This document shows, in pieces, positions 48,702 to 57,596 of a stretch of 64,000 nt of DNA (positions are counted from its first letter, which is position 1; each line of letters opens with the position of its first letter). Made by a program: the position numbers and the translations under genes. The notes under the pieces are model-generated. The model searched no databases, was not told the origin of the DNA, and saw nothing but the letters and a program-made list of their open reading frames with translations. Source of the stretch: Dolichospermum sp. FACHB-1091 (lineage in GTDB: Bacteria; Cyanobacteriota; Cyanobacteriia; Cyanobacteriales; Nostocaceae). The stretch lies in the NCBI RefSeq assembly GCF_014697585.1, contig NZ_JACJSB010000024.1:1-64000 (forward strand). The letters are read 5' to 3'.

Positions 48702-48929
48702 ATGAAGACAAAAGTTTTTGGTTTGGCTCTCATGTTAAGTCTGGCTACTATGCTTGGAGCTTGTGAAGGTGGCGGTGGACCAACCGCTACTCCTAGTTCT
48801 CCAGCTGCAACAACAGGTGGTGAACCAGCAGATACTGGCGCTACCCCTAAAGAGACAACACCTCCTGCAGCGACAACATCTCCTAAAGCGACAACATCTC
48901 CTGCAGCGACTCCCTCCAAAAAACCTTAG
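48702..48929 (+). CDS. Small lipoprotein with Thr/Ala/Pro repeats
   Basis: 75 residues. The frame opens at 48675, but ATG 48702 has AGAGGAG just upstream. A lipoprotein signal (TKVFGLALMLSLATMLGAC) ends in the lipobox LGAC, so the cysteine should be lipidated. The mature part is low-complexity, with repeated TSPKATTSPAATP-type units (a 15-base tandem theme around 48860-48915) typical of flexible periplasmic linkers. Function is unknown. It is followed about 100 bases later by the GST gene. Confidence 0.7.
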   Translation: MKTKVFGLALMLSLATMLGACEGGGGPTATPSSPAATTGGEPADTGATPKETTPPAATTSPKATTSPAATPSKKP

Positions 48930-49027
48930 TATAGGATTGTGAGTCTTAACTCCTGGGCTGGATTTAATTCTTGCCCAGTGTCAGTTCTTCCTGTTGGTTT
49001 TGCCAGTAATCATAATAATGTCAGTGT

Positions 49028-49726
49028 ATGTTGCTACTGCAATTTAGTACATCCCATTATTGTCGGAAAGCTCGATTAGCCTTGGGTTATAAGGGGATTA
49101 GTTATCGAACTGAAAATCTTACTCCAGGGCTGCATATCTTGAGGGTAAAATCGTTAACTGGGTTAACAACACTACCTGTTCTATTACCCGAAATTCCAGG
49201 ACAACCTGCAACTATTGCTGATTCTACGGAAATTTTCAAATTTTTAGAAAGTTATCAATCTGAACCTCCTCTATTCTTACCCGATTCAGCACAGCAAAGT
49301 CAAGCTCTGATATTAGAAGATTGGTTAGATGAAAGCATAGGTACGGCTACTAGGTTTGTATATTATCAATTTCGCGCTGGTGAGGGTAAATCAATTGACC
49401 CATCACTATTTAGCCAAATGGTGATTAAAATAGTTAGACAACAATATGGTATTAATGATACTACTGTTGAATTAGCTCAGAAAAGACTCGCCAATGCTTT
49501 GTCAGTATTATCTATGTATTGGCAAAATAGCGATTATTTAGTGGGTGGCCGTTTGAGTATAGCTGATATTGCCGCAGCAGCTTTGTTGAGTCCTTTAGCA
49601 CTAATTCCCGATTATCGTCAACAATATCCACAGGTTTTTGCACGAATTATCAATATCCACCAATTATGCTCTGAACCATTACCACCGGGACTTGAGAAAT
49701 TAAAGCAGGGGAAGTTTGATAGATGA
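49028..49726 (+). CDS. Glutathione S-transferase family protein
   Basis: 232 residues. The N-terminal thioredoxin fold has FSTSHYCRKARLALGYKGIS, where the serine/cysteine of TSHYC is in the glutathione-contact position, followed by LTTLPVLLPEIPG (cis-proline region) and ADSTEIFKFLESY. The C-terminal all-helical domain has YLVGGRLSIADIAAAALLSP with the N-capping box typical of GSTs. The substrate is unknown. Its stop codon overlaps the next gene by 4 bases (ATGA), so the two are translationally coupled. Confidence 0.88.
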   Translation: MLLLQFSTSHYCRKARLALGYKGISYRTENLTPGLHILRVKSLTGLTTLPVLLPEIPGQPATIADSTEIFKFLESYQSEPPLFLPDSAQQSQALILEDWLDESIGTATRFVYYQFRAGEGKSIDPSLFSQMVIKIVRQQYGINDTTVELAQKRLANALSVLSMYWQNSDYLVGGRLSIADIAAAALLSPLALIPDYRQQYPQVFARIINIHQLCSEPLPPGLEKLKQGKFDR

Positions 49727-50037
49727 AACCCATACTTCTTTTTATTCTGAGTGTTACTACTAGTATTTTAGTCGTTTTAGTAGGTCATTATGGTCAAACA
49801 GTGATGGCATTACCACCAGAAGAAGATATACCAGAAGAAATATTGCGAACAGAAATTATTTTAGCAGCGCGATCGCCTATTGATGGTAAAGTGGTTACGC
49901 CGGCCGAATATGCCCAATTACAAGCACAAATGGAAATTAGTCCGCCACCACGATTAAATGCTACTATCCGCGATCGATTTTTTCTGTTACAAATACGCAA
50001 GGCATTACTACAACTTTTCCCATTTTTAAATATTTAG
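49723..50037 (+). CDS. Small exported/anchored conserved protein (hypothetical)
   Basis: 104 residues with an N-terminal membrane or signal segment (PILLFILSVTTSILVVLVGH). A conserved-looking block follows: DIPEEILRTEIILAARSPID and GKVVTPAEYAQLQAQMEISP. It overlaps the GST stop codon by 4 bases. No family function is known to me. The coupling suggests a shared role with the GST. Confidence 0.65.
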   Translation: MKPILLFILSVTTSILVVLVGHYGQTVMALPPEEDIPEEILRTEIILAARSPIDGKVVTPAEYAQLQAQMEISPPPRLNATIRDRFFLLQIRKALLQLFPFLNI

Positions 50038-50087
50038 TCAGGAAAAAGGTATGAACGACAAGTAATAATTATTACCACTACTCAATG

Positions 50088-50122
50088 ACTAATAACTAAT
50101 GACTAATGACTAATGACTAAAG
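50088..50122. repeat. Heptanucleotide tandem repeat (ACTAATG type)
   Basis: Five heptads in register: ACTAATA, ACTAATG, ACTAATG, ACTAATG, ACTAAAG. It lies upstream of glgB. STRR heptamers are known in heterocystous cyanobacteria. Confidence 0.8.
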
Positions 50123-50187
50123 ATGCGAGAATATAAAGAGATAAAAAGTAGATTTAGCTAATCATCGTATATCACATAGGTAGCTTC

Positions 50188-52479
50188 ATGTCCATAACCA
50201 CGGTCGCCCCTGAACAGGTTAATCGCATCGTTCATAATCAACATCATGATCCGTTTGAAATCCTGGGTTCTCATCTCATCGAGCAAAATGGTAAAACTGT
50301 TTGGGCAGTGCGAGCATACCTACCAAATGCCAGTGCTGTGTGGGTGGTAGTTCCAGAAGAGCGGAAAGAATACCCAATGGACACAGTGCATGATCCTCAC
50401 TTTTTTGAATGTACCATTGAAACCGCAGAACTGAAAAATTATCAGTTACGGATTAAAGAAGGGGAACATGAGCGGGTTGTGAATGATCCTTATGCCTTCC
50501 GTTCTGCCCACTTAACAGAATTTGATCTGCATTTATTTAGTGAAGGCAATCATCACCGCATTTATGAGAAATTGGGAGCGCATACTACAGAAGTAGATGG
50601 TATTAAAGGCGTTTATTTTGCGGTTTGGGCACCCAATGCCCGCAACGTCTCTGTATTAGGAGATTTTAACCTGTGGGATGGACGCAAACATCAAATGCGG
50701 AAAGGACACACAGGGGTTTGGGAATTATTTATTCCCGAAATCGGTGTAGGAGAACATTACAAATACGAAATCAAAAATTTTGAAGGACATATTTACGAAA
50801 AATCTGATCCTTACGGTTTTCAGCAAGAACCACGTCCGAAAACAGCATCTATTGTTACAGACTTAAATTCCTACACCTGGAATGACGAAGACTGGATAGA
50901 AAAGCGCCGACATACTGACCCCCTCAGCCAACCTATTTCCGTGTACGAAGTCCATTTAGGGTCTTGGTTACACGCTGCTAGTGCTGAACCTGCAAAATTA
51001 CCCAATGGGGAAAATGAAGCTGTAGTTGTGGTTTCTGAACTAAAAACCGGCGCCCGGTTTCTCACTTATCGGGAATTAGCAGCTAAACTCATTCCCTACG
51101 TCAAGGAATTAGGATATACCCACCTGGAACTTCTACCCATTGCCGAACACCCCTTTGATGGTTCTTGGGGTTATCAAGTAACTGGTTACTTTGCGCCTAC
51201 ATCCCGCTTTGGTACTCCCGAAGACTTTATGTATTTTGTGGATGAATGTCATAAAAATGGCATTGGTGTAATTGTAGACTGGGTTCCCGGTCACTTCCCT
51301 AAAGATGGTCACGGTTTAGCCTTCTTTGATGGTAGTCACTTGTATGAACACGCTGATTCCCGCAAAGGTGAACATAAGGAATGGGGAACTTTAGTATTTA
51401 ACTACAATCGTCATGAAGTCCGTAATTTCTTGGTGGCCAATGCCCTATTCTGGTTTGATAAATACCACATTGACGGCATTCGTGTTGATGCAGTTGCTTC
51501 CATGCTCTACCTTGATTATTGCCGGAAAGCAGGGGAATGGTTGCCCAACGAATACGGTGGTAGAGAAAATTTAGAAGCTGCGGATTTTTTACGTCAAGTT
51601 AATCACCTGCTGTTTAGTTATTATCCGGGTGTACTGTCCATTGCGGAAGAATCCACATCTTGGCCAATGGTATCCTGGCCTACCTATACAGGGGGATTGG
51701 GTTTTAATTTAAAGTGGAATATGGGCTGGATGCACGATATGCTGGATTACTTCAGTATGGACCCGTGGTTTCGTCAGTTCCATCAAAACAACATTACCTT
51801 TAGTATGTGGTATAACCACAGCGAGAATTTCATGTTAGCTCTGTCCCACGATGAAATCGTCCATGGCAAGAGTAATATGATCGGTAAAATGCCGGGTGAT
51901 CAATGGCAAAAGTTAGCTAATATCCGTTGTTTATTTACTTATATGTTTGCTCACCCTGGTAAGAAAACCATGTTTATGAGCATGGAATTTGCACAATGGA
52001 GTGAGTGGAATGTTTGGGCAGATTTAGAGTGGCATTTATTACAGTATGAACCACACCGACAGTTAAAAGATTTTTTCCAGTCTCTTAACTATTTTTACCG
52101 TTCTGAACCTGCTTTATACAGTCAAGATTTTGACCAAGCAGGGTTCGAGTGGATTGACTGTACTGATAACAGCCATAGTGTAGTTTCTTTTATCCGTCGT
52201 GACAAAAATTCCAGTGATTTTATCATTGTGGTTTGTAACTTTACTCCTCAACCCCATTCCCACTATCGCATAGGTGTTCCAGAACAGGGTTTTTATACCG
52301 AGTTGTTCAATAGTGATGCCCGTCAGTATGGCGGTAGTAATATGGGTAACTTAGGTGGCAAGTGGACTGATAATTGGTCTTTACATAATCGTCCTTATTC
52401 CTTAGATTTGTGTTTACCTCCTTTGGGTGTATTAATGCTCAAGTTGGATAAACAGAACTCAGCACAGATGATGGAATAA
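50188..52479 (+). CDS. glgB: 1,4-alpha-glucan branching enzyme
   Basis: GlgB cuts alpha-1,4 glucan chains and re-joins them through alpha-1,6 bonds, making glycogen. The 763-residue product has N-terminal starch-binding modules (CBM48-type, GVYFAVWAPNARNVSVLGDF), a GH13 barrel with the nucleophile aspartate in GIRVDAVASMLYLDY, the acid/base glutamate in SIAEESTSWPMVSW and the third acid in LSHDEIVHGK, and a C-terminal beta domain (VCNFTPQPHSHYRIGVPEQG). Length and residues are normal for a long-form bacterial branching enzyme. It stands alone; hairpins follow. Confidence 0.97.
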   Translation: MSITTVAPEQVNRIVHNQHHDPFEILGSHLIEQNGKTVWAVRAYLPNASAVWVVVPEERKEYPMDTVHDPHFFECTIETAELKNYQLRIKEGEHERVVNDPYAFRSAHLTEFDLHLFSEGNHHRIYEKLGAHTTEVDGIKGVYFAVWAPNARNVSVLGDFNLWDGRKHQMRKGHTGVWELFIPEIGVGEHYKYEIKNFEGHIYEKSDPYGFQQEPRPKTASIVTDLNSYTWNDEDWIEKRRHTDPLSQPISVYEVHLGSWLHAASAEPAKLPNGENEAVVVVSELKTGARFLTYRELAAKLIPYVKELGYTHLELLPIAEHPFDGSWGYQVTGYFAPTSRFGTPEDFMYFVDECHKNGIGVIVDWVPGHFPKDGHGLAFFDGSHLYEHADSRKGEHKEWGTLVFNYNRHEVRNFLVANALFWFDKYHIDGIRVDAVASMLYLDYCRKAGEWLPNEYGGRENLEAADFLRQVNHLLFSYYPGVLSIAEESTSWPMVSWPTYTGGLGFNLKWNMGWMHDMLDYFSMDPWFRQFHQNNITFSMWYNHSENFMLALSHDEIVHGKSNMIGKMPGDQWQKLANIRCLFTYMFAHPGKKTMFMSMEFAQWSEWNVWADLEWHLLQYEPHRQLKDFFQSLNYFYRSEPALYSQDFDQAGFEWIDCTDNSHSVVSFIRRDKNSSDFIIVVCNFTPQPHSHYRIGVPEQGFYTELFNSDARQYGGSNMGNLGGKWTDNWSLHNRPYSLDLCLPPLGVLMLKLDKQNSAQMME

Positions 52480-52993
52480 TACGGTAGGGTGGGGAATGTC
52501 CACCCTATGTATTTATTAGGGATTTTATTTTTGACATACTCACCAACCTAGAAAGTCAGTGATTCTTGACAGTAGGGTGTGTTAGCAACAGCCTAACGCA
52601 CCATTCTGGAGAATTCAGTGCATTAACGGGACTTAATCCTATACAAATATTGAGAAATATCACATTTTATTATAAAAATTAAAATAAGTATGTGGCGATC
52701 GCCGCTTAAATTACGATAGATTGGTTAGACTCAAATTTCCCATATTCTGTTCTGCATCTTACAGCAATTTGTCTCTGGCATGAGTGGCTCTGACCTTTCA
52801 GTCATCAAACTGGGTTTGTACAGAATGATTACATATTCATACAAAGATTCTTTTTCTTTACAGAGAGAAAGACAAAGTTCATCTTTAATTTATCAAAATT
52901 CCTGCTTCATGTTATGTTTCCTGTATCAGTTTATAAAAGACTTACATCAATCAATACTTAGCACAGATCAAGTATTTATCTTGAGGAGATTTC
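52480..52993. other. Intergenic region between glgB and pntA1
   Basis: About 510 bases with no gene. It contains the hairpin TAGGGTGG (52485-52492)/CCACCCTA (52500-52507), the repeat hairpin around 52573-52604 (TAGGGTGTGTTAG...CTAACGCACCA), a HIP1-like GCGATCGC near 52696, and the pntA1 promoter and leader. An open frame of 83 codons in the last part is not supported. Confidence 0.5.
52573..52604. repeat. TAGGGTGTGTTAG/CTAACGCACCA hairpin
   Basis: An imperfect inverted repeat of the same family as the perfect one at 40450-40482 (TAGGGTGCGTTA). It lies between glgB and pntA1. Confidence 0.6.
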
Positions 52994-54148
52994 ATGAAAA
53001 TAGCAGTTGCGAAAGAAATAGAAGTTTGTGAACGTCGTGTAGCATTAATTCCCGACACCGTAGCCAAATTAGTCAAACAAGGGCTAGAGGTTTTTGTAGA
53101 AGCGGGAGCGGGAGAGAAAGCATTTTTTACTGATGCCGACTATGAAACAGCAGGGGCTAAAATTATCAGCGATTCTGCCCAATTATGGAGTGAAGCGGAC
53201 ATATTACTCAAAGTTAGCCCACCGCAAACCAGAGAAGATGGCCGAGCAGAAATTGAGTTACTCAAACCAGAATCTGTATTAATTAGCTTCCTCAATCCCC
53301 TGGGAAATCCGGTCATAGCCCAACAATTAGCAAATCGGCAAATTACCGCTTTGAGCATGGAATTGATTCCCCGTAGCACCAGAGCGCAAAGCATGGATGC
53401 CTTATCTTCCCAGGCTTCACTGGCGGGCTATAAAGCCGTATTGATTGCGGCTGCGGCATTACCGAAATATTTCCCCATGTTAACCACCGCTGCGGGGACA
53501 ATAGCCCCCGCCAAAGTATTTATTATGGGGGCAGGAGTAGCAGGATTGCAAGCCATAGCGACCGCCAGAAGACTAGGAGCGGTAGTAGAAGCCTTTGATA
53601 TTCGTCCAGCAGTCAAAGAAGAAGTACAAAGCTTAGGGGCGAAATTCGTCGAAGTCAAACTCGAAGAGGAAACCGTTGCAGCGGGTGGTTACGCCAAAGA
53701 AATTTCAGAAGACAGTAAAAAGCGCACCCAAGAACTAGTAGCCAGCCACGTCAAAAACGCCGATATCGTCATTACCACAGCCCAAGTACCAGGAAGACAA
53801 GCCCCCAGACTGGTGACAGAGGAAATGGTAGCGCAAATGAAACCCGGTTCAGTCATAGTAGACCTAGCCGCAGAACAGGGTGGTAACTGTGCCTGTACAG
53901 AAGCGGGTAAAGATATTATTTGGAACGGGGTAACAATTATCGGACCAATTAATTTACCCTCATCCATGCCAGTACACGCCAGTCAACTGTACGCAAAGAA
54001 CGTTACCTCATTAATGCAATTGTTAATTAAAGACAAAGCCTTAGAAATCAACTTTGGTGACGATATCGTTGACGCAGCTTGTGTTACTCATGGTGGAGAA
54101 ATTAGAAACCAACGAGTAAAGGACGCTTTGCAAGCGGTAGCGGTTTAG
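52994..54148 (+). CDS. pntA: NAD(P) transhydrogenase alpha subunit, part 1
   Basis: 384 residues: the NAD-binding domain I of the proton-translocating transhydrogenase, which moves hydride between NADH and NADP+ driven by the proton gradient. It begins MKIAVAKEIEVCERRVALIP and carries the GAGVAGLQAIATARRLGAVV nucleotide motif and the AQVPGRQAPRLVTEEMV stretch. In cyanobacteria the alpha subunit is split; the membrane part is the next gene. GAGGAGATTTC precedes the ATG. The operon order is pntA1-pntA2-pntB. Confidence 0.95.
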   Translation: MKIAVAKEIEVCERRVALIPDTVAKLVKQGLEVFVEAGAGEKAFFTDADYETAGAKIISDSAQLWSEADILLKVSPPQTREDGRAEIELLKPESVLISFLNPLGNPVIAQQLANRQITALSMELIPRSTRAQSMDALSSQASLAGYKAVLIAAAALPKYFPMLTTAAGTIAPAKVFIMGAGVAGLQAIATARRLGAVVEAFDIRPAVKEEVQSLGAKFVEVKLEEETVAAGGYAKEISEDSKKRTQELVASHVKNADIVITTAQVPGRQAPRLVTEEMVAQMKPGSVIVDLAAEQGGNCACTEAGKDIIWNGVTIIGPINLPSSMPVHASQLYAKNVTSLMQLLIKDKALEINFGDDIVDAACVTHGGEIRNQRVKDALQAVAV

Positions 54149-54247
54149 TTTACATCAATAAAAATCACGGAATAATGAACCACAGAGGCACCGAGTTCAC
54201 AGAGAAATACGAGTTTGAGAGAGTTTTTGCGTATCCTATCTTTCTTT

Positions 54248-54279
54248 CCTTTGCGCCTTTGCGCCTTTGCGCCTTTGCG
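54248..54279. repeat. Octamer tandem repeat CCTTTGCG x4
   Basis: Four exact CCTTTGCG units between pntA1 and pntA2. The same 'tttgcgcc' theme recurs near 42610, 56050 and 57230. It may be a polymorphic simple repeat. Confidence 0.8.
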
Positions 54280-54308
54280 TAAGCCTTATTCTTTAATCCA
54301 AAAATCAC

Positions 54309-54602
54309 ATGACACAAGCATTACTTCCGGCTTTATTTGTACTCGTCTTAGCCTCTTTTATCGGCTTTGAAGTGATTAACAAAATTCCCCCCACGTTACA
54401 CACTCCGTTAATGTCTGGTTCAAATGCCATTTCTGGGATTTCCGTAATTGGCGCAATTCTGGCTGCGGGGGAGAAAAACACGAATTTATCGGTAATTCTC
54501 GGTTTAATTGCCGTAATTTTGGCAATGGTTAACGTTGTCGGTGGTTTTTTAGTCACTGACAGAATGCTGCAAATGTTTAAAAAAAAGGAAGTTAAAGCAT
54601 GA
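54309..54602 (+). CDS. pntA2: NAD(P) transhydrogenase alpha subunit, part 2 (membrane)
   Basis: 97 residues: the membrane helices of the alpha subunit, cut off from pntA1. Hydrophobic segments are LLPALFVLVLASFIGFEVIN, the conserved NKIPPTLHTPLMSGSNAISG, and VILGLIAVILAMVNVVGGFL. It overlaps pntB by 4 bases (ATGA). With PntA1 and PntB it forms the proton channel. Confidence 0.92.
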   Translation: MTQALLPALFVLVLASFIGFEVINKIPPTLHTPLMSGSNAISGISVIGAILAAGEKNTNLSVILGLIAVILAMVNVVGGFLVTDRMLQMFKKKEVKA

Positions 54603-56002
54603 GCGACTTTTTACCAACTGGGATTCAGCTAACTTACTTAGTCGCTGCGTCATTATTTATCTTAGGTTTGAAAAAGCTGGGTTCTCCCGCTAGTGCTAGA
54701 AACGGTAATCTTGTCGCTGCGGTGGGAATGTTATTGGCTATTGTCGCCACGTTGCTAGATCAACAAGTATTAAATTATGAGATGATTTTGGTAGGCTTGG
54801 CCATTGGTTCGGTAATTGGTACTGTGATTGCTTACAAAGTGCAAATGACAGAAATGCCGCAAATGGTGGGTTTACTAAATGGTTTAGGTGGAGCATCTTC
54901 CGCATTAATTGCCGTCGCTGAATTTTGGCGATTATTAGATAGTTCACAGCCTATCCCCCTCGATGTCAACATTTCTATGTTGTTAGATGTGTTAATCGGT
55001 GGTGTGACATTAACAGGTAGTTTTCTCGCTTTTGCCAAATTGCAGGGATTAATTAGCGGTACACCGATTACTTTCCCCTTACAGCAACCTTTTAACCTGT
55101 TGCTGTTGGGTTCTTATCTGGCTGGAAGTGCTTATTTAATCATAACACCCGATAGCCTCCCCGTATTTTTAGGGGTGGTGGCTGTTTCTTTGGTCTTGGG
55201 TGTGATGTTTGTACTGCCTATTGGTGGCGGTGATATGCCCGTTGTCATTTCGCTGTTAAATTCTTTATCAGGTGTAGCGGCTGCTGCTGCGGGTTTTGTG
55301 GTGATGAACAATATGTTAATCATCGCTGGTGCTTTGGTGGGGGCTTCTGGTTTAATCCTGACCGAAATTATGTGTAAGGCCATGAACCGTTCTTTGTTCA
55401 GTGTCTTATTTAGTGCTTTTGGTTCTGTCTCTACTGCTAGTGGTGGTGCTGCTGCTGGTGCGAGTAATCAAACTGTCCGCAGTATTGATCCTGAAGAAGG
55501 GGCGATGATGTTGGGTTACGCTCGTTCTGTGGTGATTGTACCAGGATACGGTATGGCGGTTGCTCAAGCACAGCATAGCGTCCGGGAGTTGGCTGACCAA
55601 TTAGAGCGCATGGGTGTGGATGTGAAATATGCGATACATCCCGTGGCGGGGAGAATGCCGGGACACATGAATGTATTATTGGCGGAGGCTAATGTGGCCT
55701 ATACGCAGTTGTATGATATGGAGGATATTAATCCCCAGTTTGAACAGGCTGATGTAGCGTTAGTAATTGGTGCTAATGATGTGGTCAATCCGGCGGCGCG
55801 TAGTGATAAGAATAGTCCTATTTATGGGATGCCGATTTTGGAGGTTGATCGCGCAAAGCAAACTATTGTGATTAAGCGCGGTATGAGTGCTGGTTTTGCC
55901 GGTGTGGATAATGAGTTGTTTTATAAGGATAAGACGACGATGTTGTTTGGTAGTGCTAAGGATATGGTGGCTAAGTTGGTTAGTGAGGTGAAGCAACTTT
56001 AG
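54599..56002 (+). CDS. pntB: NAD(P) transhydrogenase beta subunit
   Basis: 467 residues: an N-terminal part with about eight or nine membrane helices and a C-terminal NADP-binding domain III (VVIVPGYGMAVAQAQHSVRE, HPVAGRMPGHMNVLLAEANV, VALVIGANDVVNPAARSDKN). These are the classic signatures of PntB. It overlaps pntA2 by 4 bases and is followed by a strong terminator at 56014. Codon use in the last 150 codons looks plainer (many TTG/GAT/GGT) but the reading frame is intact. Confidence 0.96.
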   Translation: MSDFLPTGIQLTYLVAASLFILGLKKLGSPASARNGNLVAAVGMLLAIVATLLDQQVLNYEMILVGLAIGSVIGTVIAYKVQMTEMPQMVGLLNGLGGASSALIAVAEFWRLLDSSQPIPLDVNISMLLDVLIGGVTLTGSFLAFAKLQGLISGTPITFPLQQPFNLLLLGSYLAGSAYLIITPDSLPVFLGVVAVSLVLGVMFVLPIGGGDMPVVISLLNSLSGVAAAAAGFVVMNNMLIIAGALVGASGLILTEIMCKAMNRSLFSVLFSAFGSVSTASGGAAAGASNQTVRSIDPEEGAMMLGYARSVVIVPGYGMAVAQAQHSVRELADQLERMGVDVKYAIHPVAGRMPGHMNVLLAEANVAYTQLYDMEDINPQFEQADVALVIGANDVVNPAARSDKNSPIYGMPILEVDRAKQTIVIKRGMSAGFAGVDNELFYKDKTTMLFGSAKDMVAKLVSEVKQL

Positions 56003-56013
56003 GGTAATTTTAG

Positions 56014-56045
56014 GGGTGTAGTTTGTGAACTACGCCCTTTTTTTC
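56014..56045 (+). terminator. Intrinsic terminator of the pnt operon
   Basis: GGGTGTAGTT (56014-56023), loop TGTG, AACTACGCCC (56028-56037) form a 10-bp stem with one G-T pair, followed by a run of seven T. It lies 12 bases after the pntB stop codon. Confidence 0.92.
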
Positions 56046-56120
56046 TCACGCAGAGGCGCGGAGAGGTTTGTTTCGCGCAAAGTCGCTAAGGAGCAAAGGC
56101 GCAAAGAAGAAGAAATAAGA

Positions 56121-57059
56121 TTAAATTCTTTCAAACCATCTACGTAAAGCTTCATATATAAAGATATTTAAACTTCGATTTTTAGAATTTTGCTTTGCAA
56201 ATTCAATATCCGTTGCAGTTATTTCACCAAGTCCTTTATCAACTGCTTTAACTATAGTTGCCTTATTCCAATCTGTCCAAATTCTGAATCTATCAATATT
56301 TTCTTGTATATCTCCCCATAAAAAATTACGAGGTAGCCACAAAAAAAGTACAAGTTCTTTTTTGCTGCTATTTAACCTTAATTCAGCACAATGTTTAGTT
56401 TTACCGTTACCATAATAAATACCACCGTCTTCGGCTATTTCTTGCATACGATCATCAAATTGTAAAATTGTTTCTCTAAATTTGAGTAAGCTAGATTTTT
56501 GTTTTTGTTGAAGGTTACATCTTTCAATTAATTGATACAATCGCTTATGAGGACTAGGAATATTTCTATTTACATGATTTTCTGGAGAATAATCAAAGTC
56601 TAATTTCCAGTTGAGAGTAGTATCTACATTAATTATGTTTAGACTAAATTTTTGCTCTTGACAAATAATTTTAAACTGCAAAAAATGAAATTTTAGCTGA
56701 TGATATTTTCGATCAGTATAGTTATCTCTATGAAAATTTGGAGTAACTGCAATTAGAACTACAGGAACTTGAAAATTGATGTGTTGAGCAAAAGGTTTTT
56801 CATCTAAAAGAGCATCATAATAACGAGTAAGTTGTTGAACAATATATCTATCTTCAGAGTTTTTTAATTCTATAATTACAAGTTCCTTATTTTTACTAAA
56901 AGCTAAAATATCACAATATTGTCCACTGACTTGATACTGTCGCTTTAAAGGTTTATATCCAAATAGTTTTTCTAAATTATTCCAAACTAAATCTTCTAAA
57001 TACTTTTCGCTTTCAAATTCCCATCCGCTTGCTACTTGTCTTAATTTCATCTGTATCAA
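56121..57059 (-). CDS. DUF91/NucS-like PD-(D/E)XK nuclease family protein
   Basis: 312 residues. The N-terminal half has a nuclease-fold core: LEKLFGYKPLKRQYQVSGQY, CDILAFSKNKELVIIELKN (D-ExK, about 48-66) and the RYIVQQLTRYYDALL helix, as in DUF91/endonuclease NucS-type and related restriction-like proteins. The C-terminal half (HCAELRLNSSKKELVLFLWL and on) matches a DUF5655-type domain that often accompanies it. It may be a DNA-acting accessory enzyme; no methylase is adjacent. ATG 57059 is used; ATG 57050 (MKLRQ) is equally possible. It begins the accessory island. Confidence 0.75.
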   Translation of the reverse strand: MIQMKLRQVASGWEFESEKYLEDLVWNNLEKLFGYKPLKRQYQVSGQYCDILAFSKNKELVIIELKNSEDRYIVQQLTRYYDALLDEKPFAQHINFQVPVVLIAVTPNFHRDNYTDRKYHQLKFHFLQFKIICQEQKFSLNIINVDTTLNWKLDFDYSPENHVNRNIPSPHKRLYQLIERCNLQQKQKSSLLKFRETILQFDDRMQEIAEDGGIYYGNGKTKHCAELRLNSSKKELVLFLWLPRNFLWGDIQENIDRFRIWTDWNKATIVKAVDKGLGEITATDIEFAKQNSKNRSLNIFIYEALRRWFERI

Positions 57060-57365
57060 TCTGTAAAACTATGAATGTAAGTATATTTACATATTTTACC
57101 TCAATCTGTTTCTTTTAATACGATATGCTATGCGATCGCTCTTTTCTTCTCTTCTTCCTTCGCGCTCTTCGTGTCTTTGTGGTTCGTTAAAAAAGGATAT
57201 TGGGGAAAAGTGCGATTCTTTGCGTCTTTGCTCCTTTGCGACTTTGCGCGAAACTCTCTGTGTCCTCTGTGTCTGGAGTGGTTCGTTAAAAAAGGATGTT
57301 GGGGAGTTGAGGGAGTGCGATAGCGAAGCGCGACCTAGGAATCGCTGTATATGAAGATACTATTT
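57060..57365. repeat. Repeat-rich intergenic region 1 of the toxin-antitoxin island
   Basis: Holds two copies of GGTTCGTTAAAAAAGGATRTT (57181 and 57279) and segments of the CTTTGCG and CTCTGTGTC types. The second copy runs on as GGGGAGTTGAGGGAGTGCGA and TAGCGAAGCGCGACC. The copies match those at 57976, 58194, 59425, 60280 and 61513. No gene: open frames here are translations of repeats. Confidence 0.7.
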
Positions 57366-57596
57366 CTATAAACTATTCCATTCTTCTAAAGTTATTTCCC
57401 GTTCTAAAATAACCTCTACTTCTCGAATCATCATTCGCAGTTGAGGTATAGAATACTCATCATTAGAAGGAATAGTGAGACGATTTTGAGCATAAACCAT
57501 AAATTGGTGTCTTGTACCGGAAAAAGCACCCTCAAAACCTAACCTTCTTAACTTGCTAATAAAGTCTCGACGTTTACACGGTATCCAACGGATCAA
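57366..57596 (-). CDS. hicA: HicA-type toxin
   Basis: 76 residues from a TTG (57596) with AGGAG 7 bases upstream, inside the end of hicB; the ATG at 57629 would give 87 residues but lies in hicB sequence with no ribosome site. Core PCKRRDFISKLRRLGFEGAF, SGTRHQFMVYAQNRLTIPSN holds the histidine of the double-stranded RNA-binding-like HicA fold, and the end EVEVILEREITLEEWNSL is typical of the large cyanobacterial HicA group. HicA toxins are mRNA interferases. Its antitoxin is the overlapping gene upstream. Confidence 0.85.
   Translation of the reverse strand: MIRWIPCKRRDFISKLRRLGFEGAFSGTRHQFMVYAQNRLTIPSNDEYSIPQLRMMIREVEVILEREITLEEWNSL

Noticed and set aside
52780-53031. 83-codon open frame before pntA1
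   Set aside because: It overlaps the start of pntA1 in another frame, has no ribosome site and shows no protein family features.
57130-57354. 74-codon open frame with SLKKD repeats
   Set aside because: It is repeat DNA (GGTTCGTTAAAAAAGGAT) read in one frame.
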